A stretch of DNA of 64,000 nt from a virus: IMG/VR virus record IMGVR_UViG_3300006735_000018, positions 28,963-92,962 of that record. One strand, written 5' to 3'. Shown piece after piece: positions 18,488-29,255 of the stretch. How positions within the stretch are numbered: the first letter of the stretch is position 1; every line of letters starts with the position of its first letter. Position numbers and translations under genes: made by a program. A model generated the notes under the pieces. That model saw nothing but the letters and a program-made list of their open reading frames with translations. It searched no databases and was not told where the DNA came from.

Positions 18488-21400
18488 TTAAACACTTTGT
18501 TCATTTCCAAGATAGTCACTACTAAAACTATTAGGGTTTAGATATGACTTAATTTCTTTAAGATTTTCATTTAACTGATACTTTATTATTTCATAATGTA
18601 AGTGAACACCAGTAGAATATCCAGTAGTACCCATAACACCTATTTTAGTATTTTTATTAATACTCGAATTTACACCACTATTTGTTATAGTTTCTTCTTT
18701 TATATGAGCTAATATAAATTTATATCGAGTAACCGCTCCCGCAACATATGCCGATAAATCAGTTGGTTTGATGAGAATTTTTTCGATAACTATATGATTT
18801 CCATAACCTCCACCACATTTTTTTGCTGTTGCACTAGAACCAGGTTTACACCCACTAATTTTACCTGTTATTATACCCGTTATTGGTGATAATAAGTCTA
18901 TGTCTGTACCTCTAAATTCTGATTTAGGTGAATAATCTATTCCTTTGTGTGGTCTTTGACCAATAACCGCACCCGTTGACTCATCAACAATGTCTCTTTG
19001 TACCCAGAATGATTGGGCTTCTGTTGGTGTTACTATTTTACTTAGGTCTACAGGGTCTACTACAGCAAAAGTTAAAGTACTTATATCATCATCACTAATT
19101 GTTAACTCTTCAGGTACTGTTAAATTGTGTGGGTCTAGGTGTGGTGTTGTACTAGATACTGGTGTTTCCTCTAAATCACTATCCATACTTTTAAGTAATG
19201 TTTCTTGTATTGAGGATATTAAATCTGTTATTTTAGGTAGACTAGGTATTCCCACTCTAACACCATTAAAAGTTGTTGACATATCATTAGGTGTAATAGT
19301 ATGGTTTACATCCATTATCAAATATGGGCCACTAAACATAGGTAAATATCTTAGTTGAAAGTATGTTGTTGGTTGTATTAAAGCGTTACCCATAGAAGTT
19401 ACTTGACATTTATAAGACCTAGATTTATATAGGTTAAATAAATTTAGTGAATTAGTGGAAACTTTGGACCCACTGGCCACCTTACCCATATCTTCTAAAA
19501 TTCTAAAAGATTCACTTGTGTTTGGAAATTCTGACTGGTCTAACCCAATACTTTCAAAAATTTGTTGATTTGGTATACCAAAATCTACAGCGAAGGCTAC
19601 AACCTTATTATTTAAATCTTTTTCTTCTTGCCCTTGTGGTATTGGTTGACATAGTGGGTTTGGACTTACCCTATTTAACACAAAGGTATCATTATTATAA
19701 CCGTAGGTTGATGTTTTCACATCTAGACTGGTTGATGGTGGTCCTACATATTGACAGAGATATTTAGGTGATGATAATGTATAGTCAACTGTTTTAAAAG
19801 CACCAAACATAGCGTTACCTTGACCCTGTGTGTCGTGTTCCTCCATATTATAAAAATTAACATAAGAAGGTAGGGGTATAAAATTAAAAAAGTTTTTAGC
19901 ACACAAAGTACTTACAAAACCACCTATAGTTTGTTTAACTGACGTAGATGGGTTATCTGTAAATGGCGTATCTAACCCTAAAAATTGGTATATGTCTATA
20001 ACCGCGTCATTACCAATATCTATATTACCCCTATCTAAGAACATAAATTTTTCAAATTGTGTATTATAAGAAGGTAGAGCCTTAGAGTTTGTTGGTGTTG
20101 GTGCATTCAAATCTTCTCCTTGAACTTGAGTACCTGATATCCATTTATCGTTAAATGTTTTAAATACTTGGTATAACTCTAATTTAAGATTGTCCGCAAC
20201 AATTTTAGGTCTACCATCATCTTTACCACCATCATTATTATTAGAATTATTTAATCCTTTTGTTGGGTCTAGTTTTGCTACCTGTTTGAATAATTCATTA
20301 ACATAGTATTTATCATAACTTATAAGATTATCTAAATAGGTATTTAATCTGTTAGAAAATTCTGATTTTGACAATCCGTTAACCGCTGTTGGGTTTGTAC
20401 GTAAAGTTTCTGTTAGATATTGTTTAAGTATTGGTGCGAATTGTCGTGCTAGGGTTGGTGAGATATTGAAGTTTTTAAAGAAGTCAAAACATATAGCTGT
20501 AGCGTTATTGTGTGCAATATCAATACCCACATCTCTTTTAGGTAAAACAGTTCGACTAATAATAAACGTAAAGGTAATATCAGGGGTACCACCCGGATAT
20601 AGTGATGCGTCATAACTTTTCAACTCCATTACTGGAATTAAAGGTGCTTTATCTAATATATAATACATTAATTGTTTTGTAGATATTTTAGGACCACCAG
20701 GTCCTGTAGGACTTACAACAATATCCCAACCATTAACAGAACCATGTTTATATATTACTTTTTGTTTTAAAAATATTCTACTTATAGTTAAGAAATTTTT
20801 ATACTGTGTTTTAGCAATATCTATAGTTTTATGTGTTAAATTACCGTTTGGTCTGGCGTCAATATCTACCTCAGCGTCTATACTATTTTTATCTACAACC
20901 ATTAATTTTTTAAATATAGATTTAAAGGTTGTAAACTCACCTTCTACTACTGTAGCGTTTGGATTTGTTGGTTCACAAAAATTTAAAAATTGTGTTTCAA
21001 ACTCATTTAAAACCTGTTCAGGAAAAATAGAAAGTATTTCTGTGATATCATCATAATTGGTGGTTGTATTATCAGTATTGTTAATATTCCAAGCTTGTTG
21101 ATTTGGTTGGGTGGTGTCTATTCTTTTAAAGTAATTACTGCTAGGTACTCTCCCATATAACCCACCATATTGTAATGGTATACTTCCTGGTTGTGTAACA
21201 TCAAACGCCCCATAACCAGCTCCACCCCATAAAAATCTTGCACTACCATCAAAACCAGCTGTATTTATATTGTCCTCCATGAAACTTAAATCGGTATTAA
21301 CTAAAGCACCAGCTGAAGGATATAATATATAATATGGGTCTGTAGCTGGGTCTATTTCTGTAATTCCTTGTGTACCCACATTAGTGGAGTCTATAAAAGT

Positions 21401-24400
21401 GGAATAAAAATTATATTCTATACCGTTTTTAGAAAAGGTTAAATCTTCTTCTTTTTCAAGTTCCATACCACCAGCTACTATACCTGTAAACATATTATTT
21501 ACATTAGTTGAACCTGGTACCCAACTACCAACACTAGGTAGTATAGTTTTATCAGTAACAATTGTATGTACAGCATTTATTAGTCTAGGCCAAAAACCTA
21601 AGGTTATTTCTTCAGTATTTAAACCTGGTAATATATTACCATTATATGACCAATCATACCAACCCATACCATTTGCAAATGATGGGTCCGCATACCACTC
21701 ATTACACCTAATATTACCATCTATTCCGGTTCCACCACCATCACCACCACCTAATCCACAAAATGTACTATTTTCAGGAGCTATAGGACCATTTTTATAT
21801 TCATGCCATATGGAACCTATTTTTAAAATAAACGAATATGGTAGTTCATGATAACCAGCTAATTGTTTTATAGCTTGAGCTACATAAGCTCCATATTGGT
21901 GTTTACCTTGGTATTCTGTTATTACTTTTTCTAATGTACTAGTAACTGGTAGAGAATTTAAAAAGAGGTATGCCGCATCTTTGTAGGGTTCTGGGTTACC
22001 AATTTGTTCTTCTGTAAAAGCTTTATATATTGCATTAGCAAACCAAGGTGTATTCATCATAGAAACTATTTGTGATGAAAATGAGTTTGAGGTATAGTTT
22101 ATACCGTCAGTAGTACTTTGTAATTCAATGGTAGGTTCTTTAGTTGTGTAGTATTGTTCCCAGTTATCAAAAGTGGTAAATGTACTAACATAATCCCAAT
22201 CACCCTCAACAACCTCTAACAAACTACCATAAACAGTATCTACATCCCAATTTAAATTAGTATAATATTGACATGATTTACGAAATCCAACGTCGTCTCC
22301 AATTGCTCTTGTCGCATAAACATTTGTTTGTGTGTCTATTTGTAAAACATCTATTTCAAAGAATTTTTCAGCGGTTACATTGGCTGAATCAGACAATTTG
22401 CTCCTTAAACTAGTTAAATTACCAATATTAAATGGATAAAAATCAAACCACCAATCTTGTGTTTTTTTACTTTCTAGAAAAAGTTTTTGATACTTTACAT
22501 AACTACCATTTTCAGTAAATATTTCAACAACACTAGATTCCGGGTACAACCCATAAGATGTGTCAATTATGTCGTTTGGTTTTGAATTAAAACTACTTAG
22601 ATATGGGGTGTTAATATGTCCATTTTCCCATAATAAAAATTTATCCTGTGAGTCTTCTGATAAAATATTTATTAAAGAATTATAGTCTATGTTATTATCT
22701 TTAAAAAATTCTTGTAAATTAAAATCACTTTCAATAGCCACCATTAAATTTTTAGCATCATTTTGTGCAGCTTCTAATAATGTATCAACAATTTGTGATG
22801 GTTTAGATTTATAACCTGTAATACCCACATAATTAGTGAAGTCACTTGCCCTATCTAATATTTCCCATAATATACTATTTTTAACAGTGTAACTATAAGC
22901 CTTTTCTATAAAAGGAAATTGTCTTACAGATAAAGCTATTTGTCCAGTATACCTTACTTCATTATCAGATTGAAATGGTACTTGGTTGACTCTGGAGTGA
23001 ATTGCTTTTGTATATTCTTCTATGAACTCTACTTCAGGCCACCATAAAGCATTTTGTGCGTTAGTTTCTGAAAGACTACCGGCAGCTCCTGGATATTGTA
23101 AAACATATCTATTTTCATTGTCGTCATATTGATAGTATTGTGGCCAAGGAAAAACCTCCTTACCACCCTTAACACTATCTTCATATCCTTTCTTATTTGT
23201 TATTACGGACTTTACCCTTTCTGGTGTTGTTCTCTGTTCAAACGCCTTTGTATGAACTCTATCCATCAACCTTAAATAGGTGTCAACACCTGCAATAACA
23301 ACACTCATTAAATTCCTAATTGATGGGTAAAATGATAGACTTTGTTGGAATACTGTTTTTAGTTTATCACTAGCTTCAGTTTGTGCTTTTTTATAATTTT
23401 TTTCAAATTCTTCCAATACTCTACCATAAACACCCCCAAAACTTTTTGGTGAATCAAATAAAACGTACCAACCTTTGGAGTCTGGTTTTAATTTACTAAT
23501 ATCGTTAGAATTTGTATTTACAGCTCTTTGGTTTTCTACAGTAAAATCTTTAATTAAATTTACAGCCTCTTTTCCAGTTAAACCAAAAGTAACATTATCC
23601 CCCAATTGTTTTTTGTAACCCTCTATTATATATTTTAATTTAGATTCAGCATTACTAATGTATTCATCTGTGATTTCTTTAAGTCTAAAAGCGTGAGCTA
23701 CTACTTTTTTATCATCACTATCTGGATTACCAGTAGAACCCAATGTCATATCTAATAATTCTTCACGACTTTCATCTATAAAGTTTTCCATCCAACCATT
23801 AGTACCTCTTATAGCGTTCCAAAAATTTTTTAAGTGTTCTTGATATGTTTTTTGGTCATTACTAAATCTTAAGTCTGCTTTACTAAAGTTTTTTTTAAGG
23901 TTATCGGTAAAACCCTCAACCTTACCTATCAATTCAAAAATTGTGAGGTGTGGAAAATCTTGTGGTATTAATTTCTTTTTTTTATATATCCCATAAACAT
24001 CATCCATAATTTTTCTACCTAATCCTTTAGGTGTTTCTTCATTGTTTGATTGTTTAACTACTGGGTATAGGTAAGGAGCTAACATAGCTTGTTGTAGATT
24101 AATATCATTTAATAAAGCTATGTGATTACCGATAAAAGTACCTGTAACATTATAGTCACCAGAATTACTATCAAAATTAGCTTGGAAGTTTGTCATAGCT
24201 AATTGATACTTTACAGCTTTACCGTAGTAACCCTTTACGGTTAACTCAAATTGTGGATAGGGTAAGTGAAAAAATGCTGTGTAAGGTGTGTTTGTCTCTG
24301 CTTGTTCAAATAAAGTTTTACCTCTAACGTCAGTAAAATTTATAGTAACTTGTGGGACAAATGAAGAACTTATTTTTATATCTATGTTTGTTATACCAAA

Positions 24401-24808
24401 ACCCTGAAAATCACTTTTATTTTCTATACTTTTAGTAAAAAAAGTTTGTCCTTGTTCGTTAGTATCTTCGGTACGTACTATTTTATTTACCGATGGGTCG
24501 GTAAACGCGTCTGTCCAATCACTATCTAAAGATTTTTTATTTTTAGGTTTTAAAAAGTTTATTTCACCATCAAATAAATCAACCTTAACTCCACTATCAG
24601 AAGCCCCCTTACCTTGAATTAGTTTAGACCTAGGTATTACTCTAGCTGTTAAATTTACATATATAACTAAGTCTTCGTGTCTAACTAGTCTATCTTCAAT
24701 ACTTTGTCCGTCAGCACTCTGTATCTTATTAGGGTCTATTAGAATTAGATTATCACAAACTTGTTTTGTATAAACACTTTCACTAGCGTTAAGAATATCA
24801 TCTGCCAT
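18488..24808 (-). CDS. Giant baseplate hub protein with C-terminal M23 peptidase
   Basis: 2106 residues. The N-terminal part contains VTINFTDVRGKTLFEQ, FELTVKGYYGKAV and YQLAMTNFQANFDSNSGDY, typical of hub proteins in marine T4-like phages. Around residues 1803-1843 (GNALIQPTTYFQLRYLPMFS, GPYLIMDVNHTITP) there is a hub/tail-tube-like beta domain. The C-terminus (about 1950-2085) is an M23 glycyl-glycine-type metallopeptidase: HKGIDYS with the first His and Asp, GYGNHIVIE, and the catalytic GVHLHYEI. It would digest peptidoglycan cross-links as the tail tip penetrates, the job lysozyme does in T4 gp5. The region between is unassigned. It overlaps the gp53-like gene by 11 nt. Confidence 0.8.
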   Translation of the reverse strand: MADDILNASESVYTKQVCDNLILIDPNKIQSADGQSIEDRLVRHEDLVIYVNLTARVIPRSKLIQGKGASDSGVKVDLFDGEINFLKPKNKKSLDSDWTDAFTDPSVNKIVRTEDTNEQGQTFFTKSIENKSDFQGFGITNIDIKISSSFVPQVTINFTDVRGKTLFEQAETNTPYTAFFHLPYPQFELTVKGYYGKAVKYQLAMTNFQANFDSNSGDYNVTGTFIGNHIALLNDINLQQAMLAPYLYPVVKQSNNEETPKGLGRKIMDDVYGIYKKKKLIPQDFPHLTIFELIGKVEGFTDNLKKNFSKADLRFSNDQKTYQEHLKNFWNAIRGTNGWMENFIDESREELLDMTLGSTGNPDSDDKKVVAHAFRLKEITDEYISNAESKLKYIIEGYKKQLGDNVTFGLTGKEAVNLIKDFTVENQRAVNTNSNDISKLKPDSKGWYVLFDSPKSFGGVYGRVLEEFEKNYKKAQTEASDKLKTVFQQSLSFYPSIRNLMSVVIAGVDTYLRLMDRVHTKAFEQRTTPERVKSVITNKKGYEDSVKGGKEVFPWPQYYQYDDNENRYVLQYPGAAGSLSETNAQNALWWPEVEFIEEYTKAIHSRVNQVPFQSDNEVRYTGQIALSVRQFPFIEKAYSYTVKNSILWEILDRASDFTNYVGITGYKSKPSQIVDTLLEAAQNDAKNLMVAIESDFNLQEFFKDNNIDYNSLINILSEDSQDKFLLWENGHINTPYLSSFNSKPNDIIDTSYGLYPESSVVEIFTENGSYVKYQKLFLESKKTQDWWFDFYPFNIGNLTSLRSKLSDSANVTAEKFFEIDVLQIDTQTNVYATRAIGDDVGFRKSCQYYTNLNWDVDTVYGSLLEVVEGDWDYVSTFTTFDNWEQYYTTKEPTIELQSTTDGINYTSNSFSSQIVSMMNTPWFANAIYKAFTEEQIGNPEPYKDAAYLFLNSLPVTSTLEKVITEYQGKHQYGAYVAQAIKQLAGYHELPYSFILKIGSIWHEYKNGPIAPENSTFCGLGGGDGGGTGIDGNIRCNEWYADPSFANGMGWYDWSYNGNILPGLNTEEITLGFWPRLINAVHTIVTDKTILPSVGSWVPGSTNVNNMFTGIVAGGMELEKEEDLTFSKNGIEYNFYSTFIDSTNVGTQGITEIDPATDPYYILYPSAGALVNTDLSFMEDNINTAGFDGSARFLWGGAGYGAFDVTQPGSIPLQYGGLYGRVPSSNYFKRIDTTQPNQQAWNINNTDNTTTNYDDITEILSIFPEQVLNEFETQFLNFCEPTNPNATVVEGEFTTFKSIFKKLMVVDKNSIDAEVDIDARPNGNLTHKTIDIAKTQYKNFLTISRIFLKQKVIYKHGSVNGWDIVVSPTGPGGPKISTKQLMYYILDKAPLIPVMELKSYDASLYPGGTPDITFTFIISRTVLPKRDVGIDIAHNNATAICFDFFKNFNISPTLARQFAPILKQYLTETLRTNPTAVNGLSKSEFSNRLNTYLDNLISYDKYYVNELFKQVAKLDPTKGLNNSNNNDGGKDDGRPKIVADNLKLELYQVFKTFNDKWISGTQVQGEDLNAPTPTNSKALPSYNTQFEKFMFLDRGNIDIGNDAVIDIYQFLGLDTPFTDNPSTSVKQTIGGFVSTLCAKNFFNFIPLPSYVNFYNMEEHDTQGQGNAMFGAFKTVDYTLSSPKYLCQYVGPPSTSLDVKTSTYGYNNDTFVLNRVSPNPLCQPIPQGQEEKDLNNKVVAFAVDFGIPNQQIFESIGLDQSEFPNTSESFRILEDMGKVASGSKVSTNSLNLFNLYKSRSYKCQVTSMGNALIQPTTYFQLRYLPMFSGPYLIMDVNHTITPNDMSTTFNGVRVGIPSLPKITDLISSIQETLLKSMDSDLEETPVSSTTPHLDPHNLTVPEELTISDDDISTLTFAVVDPVDLSKIVTPTEAQSFWVQRDIVDESTGAVIGQRPHKGIDYSPKSEFRGTDIDLLSPITGIITGKISGCKPGSSATAKKCGGGYGNHIVIEKILIKPTDLSAYVAGAVTRYKFILAHIKEETITNSGVNSSINKNTKIGVMGTTGYSTGVHLHYEIIKYQLNENLKEIKSYLNPNSFSSDYLGNEQSV

Positions 24809-25115
24809 AATATAAGAAATGTTTATCTAATTCACTTTTGTAGTCTTGTAAACTAACTGTTAGTGGGAAAGGTACTCTAATTATTCTACCGTCAGTTATA
24901 TTCCATTCTTGTCCACCATATTCTGGATTTGCTTGTAATATTAACCAACCAAAATAAGGTGTGTTGTATATTTGTTGAGATATTTTATCTAGTCTGCTTC
25001 GTCCTACTTTATAGACTAGGTATTTATCTGAACTTTTTTTAGGTATGTTTATCAACGGTACGGTTCTCGATTGTCCATTAACCTCAAAATCTTTATATCT
25101 GTTATAATATGACAT
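24798..25115 (-). CDS. Baseplate wedge protein, gp53/LysM-like
   Basis: 105 residues. The segment YLVYKVGRSRLDKISQQIYN, then TPYFGWLILQANPEYGGQEW and DGRIIRVPFPL, matches the LysM-like gp53 family of T4-like baseplates (a tyrosine-rich opening, a helix, then WLIL.ANPEYG). In T4, gp53 joins wedges to the hub. It overlaps the hub gene start by 11 nt and lies 1 nt from the upstream gene, consistent with a tight baseplate assembly cassette. Confidence 0.75.
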   Translation of the reverse strand: MSYYNRYKDFEVNGQSRTVPLINIPKKSSDKYLVYKVGRSRLDKISQQIYNTPYFGWLILQANPEYGGQEWNITDGRIIRVPFPLTVSLQDYKSELDKHFLYYGR

Positions 25116-25116
25116 T

Positions 25117-26208
25117 TTACGTAATACTTATATTTTTTCTTATTTTTAGGTTATAACTACTATTATTGGTACCCATAATTGTAGAATCGAAAAACCTTCT
25201 AACTAATGATAACTCACTATTACTTTGTGTAAAGGTAACTTCGAAGTTATCTACAGCTTTAGGTATAGATTTAACTTTTTCTAATTGTTCTGGAATTTCT
25301 GTTTTACCAAAATGTTTTTCGTATTTTTTTGTATCGTAATTTAAAAGTGTTATCGAAAATTTTAATAAATTTATTCTAAATTTTTCTGATATTTCTTTTT
25401 TTACCCCATCACTATATTTTCTTTTTACTTTGGTTAACTCTTTTATTAATTCATTATTTCTATAAAAAATTAAATTTTCAGCATAACTATATCTAACATG
25501 GGAATCCATATATCTAATAATTTCGTCAGTCATTAATTTATCCATAAAGAATAAGTATTCGTTTGGGTAGGTTAACTTATTTGTGTATTCTGGTGTTACA
25601 GAACCAAACATATAAGAACAAAAATTACCTATAGTATTTGTTGTTGCGGAAACATCACTTAATAAGTTAGTGGTGCTAGTTCCTGTGGTTAAAGTATAAC
25701 TTACCAAACCATTATTAGAACTACCAGTTAGATACCCACCAACATTTGCAAAAACTAAATTAAGTTTGTCTATATTTTTAGATAAATCTAATTGTCTATC
25801 TCTTAATTCTACTAAAAACTCAACTAATAAAGTTCTTAACTCTTTCCAAGAACTTTTAGAATGTTTTAATAAAACTTTTTTAACATATTCTCTGTCTAAA
25901 TCACTACTTCCAAAAGGTAGTTCTTGTTGTATACCTGTTGTTTCAGCTGTTATAGAGTTTTTTAATTCCACATATTTTTCATCTAACCTTTTTAAAGAAT
26001 CCTGTGGAAAACCTACTAGGTTTATACTCCTATTCATTATATTGCCCCATTCATAACTTACATATCTAAAAGTTTCTTCTAAAACACCATGTCCTTGTTG
26101 ATTGTATAAATCTATAAAACTAGTATTTAAAAATTCACTGTAATTTTTTGAGCTAGTTAAAAAATTATTATAAAGTACTTTATATTTTGATTCTCCTGTA
26201 AGTGCCAT
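25117..26208 (-). CDS. Tail/baseplate structural protein, unknown function
   Basis: 363 residues, mostly helical in the N-terminal 180 (ELRTLLVEFLVELRDRQLDL) with a Gly/Ser/Thr linker near 155-190, then a second helical part. There are no enzyme motifs and no membrane segment. The start shares one base with the previous stop and the stop is 1 nt from the gp53-like start. Position between the tube-cap-like and wedge proteins suggests a baseplate component. Confidence 0.5.
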   Translation of the reverse strand: MALTGESKYKVLYNNFLTSSKNYSEFLNTSFIDLYNQQGHGVLEETFRYVSYEWGNIMNRSINLVGFPQDSLKRLDEKYVELKNSITAETTGIQQELPFGSSDLDREYVKKVLLKHSKSSWKELRTLLVEFLVELRDRQLDLSKNIDKLNLVFANVGGYLTGSSNNGLVSYTLTTGTSTTNLLSDVSATTNTIGNFCSYMFGSVTPEYTNKLTYPNEYLFFMDKLMTDEIIRYMDSHVRYSYAENLIFYRNNELIKELTKVKRKYSDGVKKEISEKFRINLLKFSITLLNYDTKKYEKHFGKTEIPEQLEKVKSIPKAVDNFEVTFTQSNSELSLVRRFFDSTIMGTNNSSYNLKIRKNISIT

Positions 26209-29200
26209 TATTCTGTTTCTAGATGTCCTTCACCACCTCCTTCAGTATCCCCCTCAGAGGTTACTGTTGGTCCTTCTGGTTTTTTAAAGAAGTTAACGAA
26301 ATTATCAGCTATTTGGTCTAGTGACATTGTAGCCTCTGGTATAGTTTGAGGTTGAGCTCTTTCATCGTAAAGTTCTGTATTCGCAAAGTAACTAAACGAT
26401 AAAGCGTTTTGTAATTTACTAACTGGACCTTCAAGACTTTGTCCACCAATAAATTTAAAGTTAGTTTGTACACTAACAATCATTGGTTGTACCCCCACAC
26501 CTTCTGGGTTTAAGTCTAAAAGATTTTCATCATAAGAATAACTAACAGAATCAAATACAACTTTAGAATGGTAAAAATCACCTATTCTTAACACACATAC
26601 CGGTGGTGGTCCAAAAGCTGTGTTATCAGCATCTACAACACTAGTCCCTTGTTCTGTCACAGTAGGTATTGTTTTACCTGGTCTTACACATTGTAACATA
26701 AAAGTTAATCTAGAGTTAAGTCCTTCTGGTGTCATAGAATGAAAAGCTGGGTGAAAAAATTTCAAATTATCTCTTAGTGACTGGTATACAAAGGGGTATT
26801 GTTCTCTTAAAAAGGTAAAGTAGTTTGCTTCACCTAACAATTTTCTAATAACACTAGTTATGGTATTTCTTTTATCTTGTGCTCCAATTCTAAATCCACC
26901 AGTAACTGTACCTTGGTCTACATTATCAACATTAATTTGAGCATTTTCAGCATCAGTCTCTTGATTATTTTCTATATTCTGTGCTTCTTCTGTAGTTAAA
27001 TGACCACCCATATCTTGTTCTTCTGATAAATTATTTAAAACAGTATCCTCAGCGTCATTATGTACATCATTGGTAACCTCTTGGGACCCACCTACTACAG
27101 CTGTCTGTAAAGCGTTAAGTACATCTAAACCTATATTCGGGTATTGTTGTGCTAGTTGGTATATGTCAAATTTTCTACATCCAGCAAAAAAAGCTTCCAA
27201 TACAGCATCTGCCTCCGCATCACTCATACCTTTTAACTGCATATCCACTATAGCGTTTAGTGTTGATGGATGGTCAACAACTATCTTCCAAGATAACGTA
27301 CCTAACCTTTCTGTGTGGTTGTATGTGTATATAGGTTCCGGTCTACCTAAAAAATTAGTACTACTCCAACTAGCAGAGTTTGTATCCCCTACTTGTATAT
27401 CATATGGTGGAAACCACATTATTCTACCACCGTTTGGTCCTTTTTCTGAAGCTGGTAAATTGCTTTGTTCTCCGGTACCTCTCCATGATAAATTTTCAAT
27501 AGAGAACATATATTTTTTAACTTTAGTACCTTCAGGCATACTTGTAGATTTACCACCATCTCTATTTGTTGGTGCTATATTTAAATTAAATGTAGAATCT
27601 AATATAGAATTTGTATTTTTCCATTGATTACCTTCAGACCTAACTAAATTACTATATGTGGAATATGTTCTATCTTTAGTCCAAGCTCTACAATATTCCA
27701 CACAATTCCAAACTACCTCACCTGGTGTAAATGAAGTTACTCTAGAACCTTTAGATATGTTTTTATATCCATCATTAAATACCTTAGAAACTTGGTCTAT
27801 CGCGTTACCAGCATGTTTCCATTTTGCCCCACCGTAAGCCGGTGCAGAATCCATAAGATTTTGGGTGTAGTCTAATAATCCCCCCTTTTTCTTAGGTTTT
27901 AAATCTGACCTTGTTGAGTAGAATTGCATTGATTGTTCACCTGAAGATATTGAATTTCTTCCGTACCAAGTGAATCCACCCTCTATGGTACCACCATCTG
28001 TTAATGCTTTCCCTAAAGGCCCTATTTGGTAGTATCTCCATAAAGCTCTACCTTCCACATTATCAAACTCTTTATAAACTTCGGAAGGACCATAAACTAA
28101 AGCTCTAATTTCTCTACCAAAAACATCTTTAGGTGTAGCTTCTATAGGTGACTGTATTAGACTAGGTTCTGTATTTTTACTACCCACATAATAGTGAGCT
28201 ATTGGTGCTTTTACCGATGGGTCTACCTGTACTCTAGTGTAATCAGGTCTAAATATATTGTAGTTAAGATTATTAAATAACTGAGACTGTTGGTCTTTCC
28301 CCATAAATTCTATAAACTTGTCAGATGGTGAAGGTACACTAGATGGTGTGTTAGGTAATGGGTTAGACCCTGTTATACCATTCCATATACCATTTAAAAT
28401 ATTACCCGCTTGTGTAAAAAAGTCATCTTGTGAAATATTATTAGCTCCTTGACCAACAATACTATTAATATTTAAAGGCATGGCTGGTGTAGTATAAAAT
28501 CCTGGTATTGGTGATTGTATAGAGTATACACCTTCTAATCTAGATAGGTAGTCTGACTTTGGTGGTATTATTGACCCAGGTGATGTTGTTATATTTAGAG
28601 TAGCGTCACCATTTTCACTTATATTAAAATCAAACTTAGCTAGATTAAAACCTAAATTATCTTTTAAATATGGAAATGAAGACTTTATCAACATAGAGTC
28701 ATCCAAAACCATAGAATTTAAGGTCACTAATTGTCCATTATTACTATTAACGGATTGCATTATTTCAATAGCTGTGTAATCGGAATATCTAAAAGAATCA
28801 AAAGATAGCCCTGGAACAAACCCTTGTGGTTGTAGTGTGTTAGGACTTATGTATTGTAGTTGAGCTTCGGTAACTAAATTAACCACGTTTATTGATAGTG
28901 GGTCTCCGTAGCCACTTTGTGGCCCATATTTGTTTACTAAGAACTGTGTTTCCTTTAAAGGAATTCCGTTCATATCATTAACATCTTCAGGTATTGGGGA
29001 ATCTTTAACAGAAACCCAATTTTGTGATGACACAACTACACTACCTGGTTGTTGGTCACCGTTTGGTGGAATTGGGTTTCCTCTATTTAAATAAGAACCA
29101 TCGAGATTTCTAGCAAGTAAAGCTTCTCTAAGTTTTTGCGTACTTAAAACAGAAATATTAAAATCTCCTTGAGCAAATGGGTATGTGATTCCTGTATTTT

Positions 29201-29213
29201 TACCTACTGACAT
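26208..29213 (-). CDS. Large tail-tube/baseplate protein (possible tube cap)
   Basis: 1001 residues. The central part (about 570-680) carries FSIENLSWRGTGEQSNLP, IMWFPPYDIQVGDTNSASW, and LGRPEPIYTYNHTERLGTLS, then an acidic insert (about 710-760) rich in Glu/Asn/Asp. The C-terminal part has PPPVCVLRIGDFYHSKVVFD and LDLNPEGVGVQPMIVSVQTN, wording I associate with tube-fold proteins near the baseplate of T4-like phages (gp48/gp54 role). The assignment is tentative. The gene precedes the baseplate genes and follows the tape measure. Confidence 0.55.
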   Translation of the reverse strand: MSVGKNTGITYPFAQGDFNISVLSTQKLREALLARNLDGSYLNRGNPIPPNGDQQPGSVVVSSQNWVSVKDSPIPEDVNDMNGIPLKETQFLVNKYGPQSGYGDPLSINVVNLVTEAQLQYISPNTLQPQGFVPGLSFDSFRYSDYTAIEIMQSVNSNNGQLVTLNSMVLDDSMLIKSSFPYLKDNLGFNLAKFDFNISENGDATLNITTSPGSIIPPKSDYLSRLEGVYSIQSPIPGFYTTPAMPLNINSIVGQGANNISQDDFFTQAGNILNGIWNGITGSNPLPNTPSSVPSPSDKFIEFMGKDQQSQLFNNLNYNIFRPDYTRVQVDPSVKAPIAHYYVGSKNTEPSLIQSPIEATPKDVFGREIRALVYGPSEVYKEFDNVEGRALWRYYQIGPLGKALTDGGTIEGGFTWYGRNSISSGEQSMQFYSTRSDLKPKKKGGLLDYTQNLMDSAPAYGGAKWKHAGNAIDQVSKVFNDGYKNISKGSRVTSFTPGEVVWNCVEYCRAWTKDRTYSTYSNLVRSEGNQWKNTNSILDSTFNLNIAPTNRDGGKSTSMPEGTKVKKYMFSIENLSWRGTGEQSNLPASEKGPNGGRIMWFPPYDIQVGDTNSASWSSTNFLGRPEPIYTYNHTERLGTLSWKIVVDHPSTLNAIVDMQLKGMSDAEADAVLEAFFAGCRKFDIYQLAQQYPNIGLDVLNALQTAVVGGSQEVTNDVHNDAEDTVLNNLSEEQDMGGHLTTEEAQNIENNQETDAENAQINVDNVDQGTVTGGFRIGAQDKRNTITSVIRKLLGEANYFTFLREQYPFVYQSLRDNLKFFHPAFHSMTPEGLNSRLTFMLQCVRPGKTIPTVTEQGTSVVDADNTAFGPPPVCVLRIGDFYHSKVVFDSVSYSYDENLLDLNPEGVGVQPMIVSVQTNFKFIGGQSLEGPVSKLQNALSFSYFANTELYDERAQPQTIPEATMSLDQIADNFVNFFKKPEGPTVTSEGDTEGGGEGHLETE

Positions 29214-29229
29214 ATTTTATTCTTTTAAT

Positions 29230-29236
29230 ATAAATA
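29230..29236 (-). promoter_or_regulatory. TATTTAT element, 15-19 nt class
   Basis: Lies 16 nt before the start of the 1001-residue tail protein. Confidence 0.45.
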
Positions 29237-29255
29237 GATTAGGTTATAATTTTAA

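Noticed and set aside
27070-27627. 185-codon plus-strand frame inside the 1001-residue tail gene
   Set aside because: Antisense shadow; hydrophobic/Ser-rich composition mirrors the coding strand and no recognisable protein features are present.
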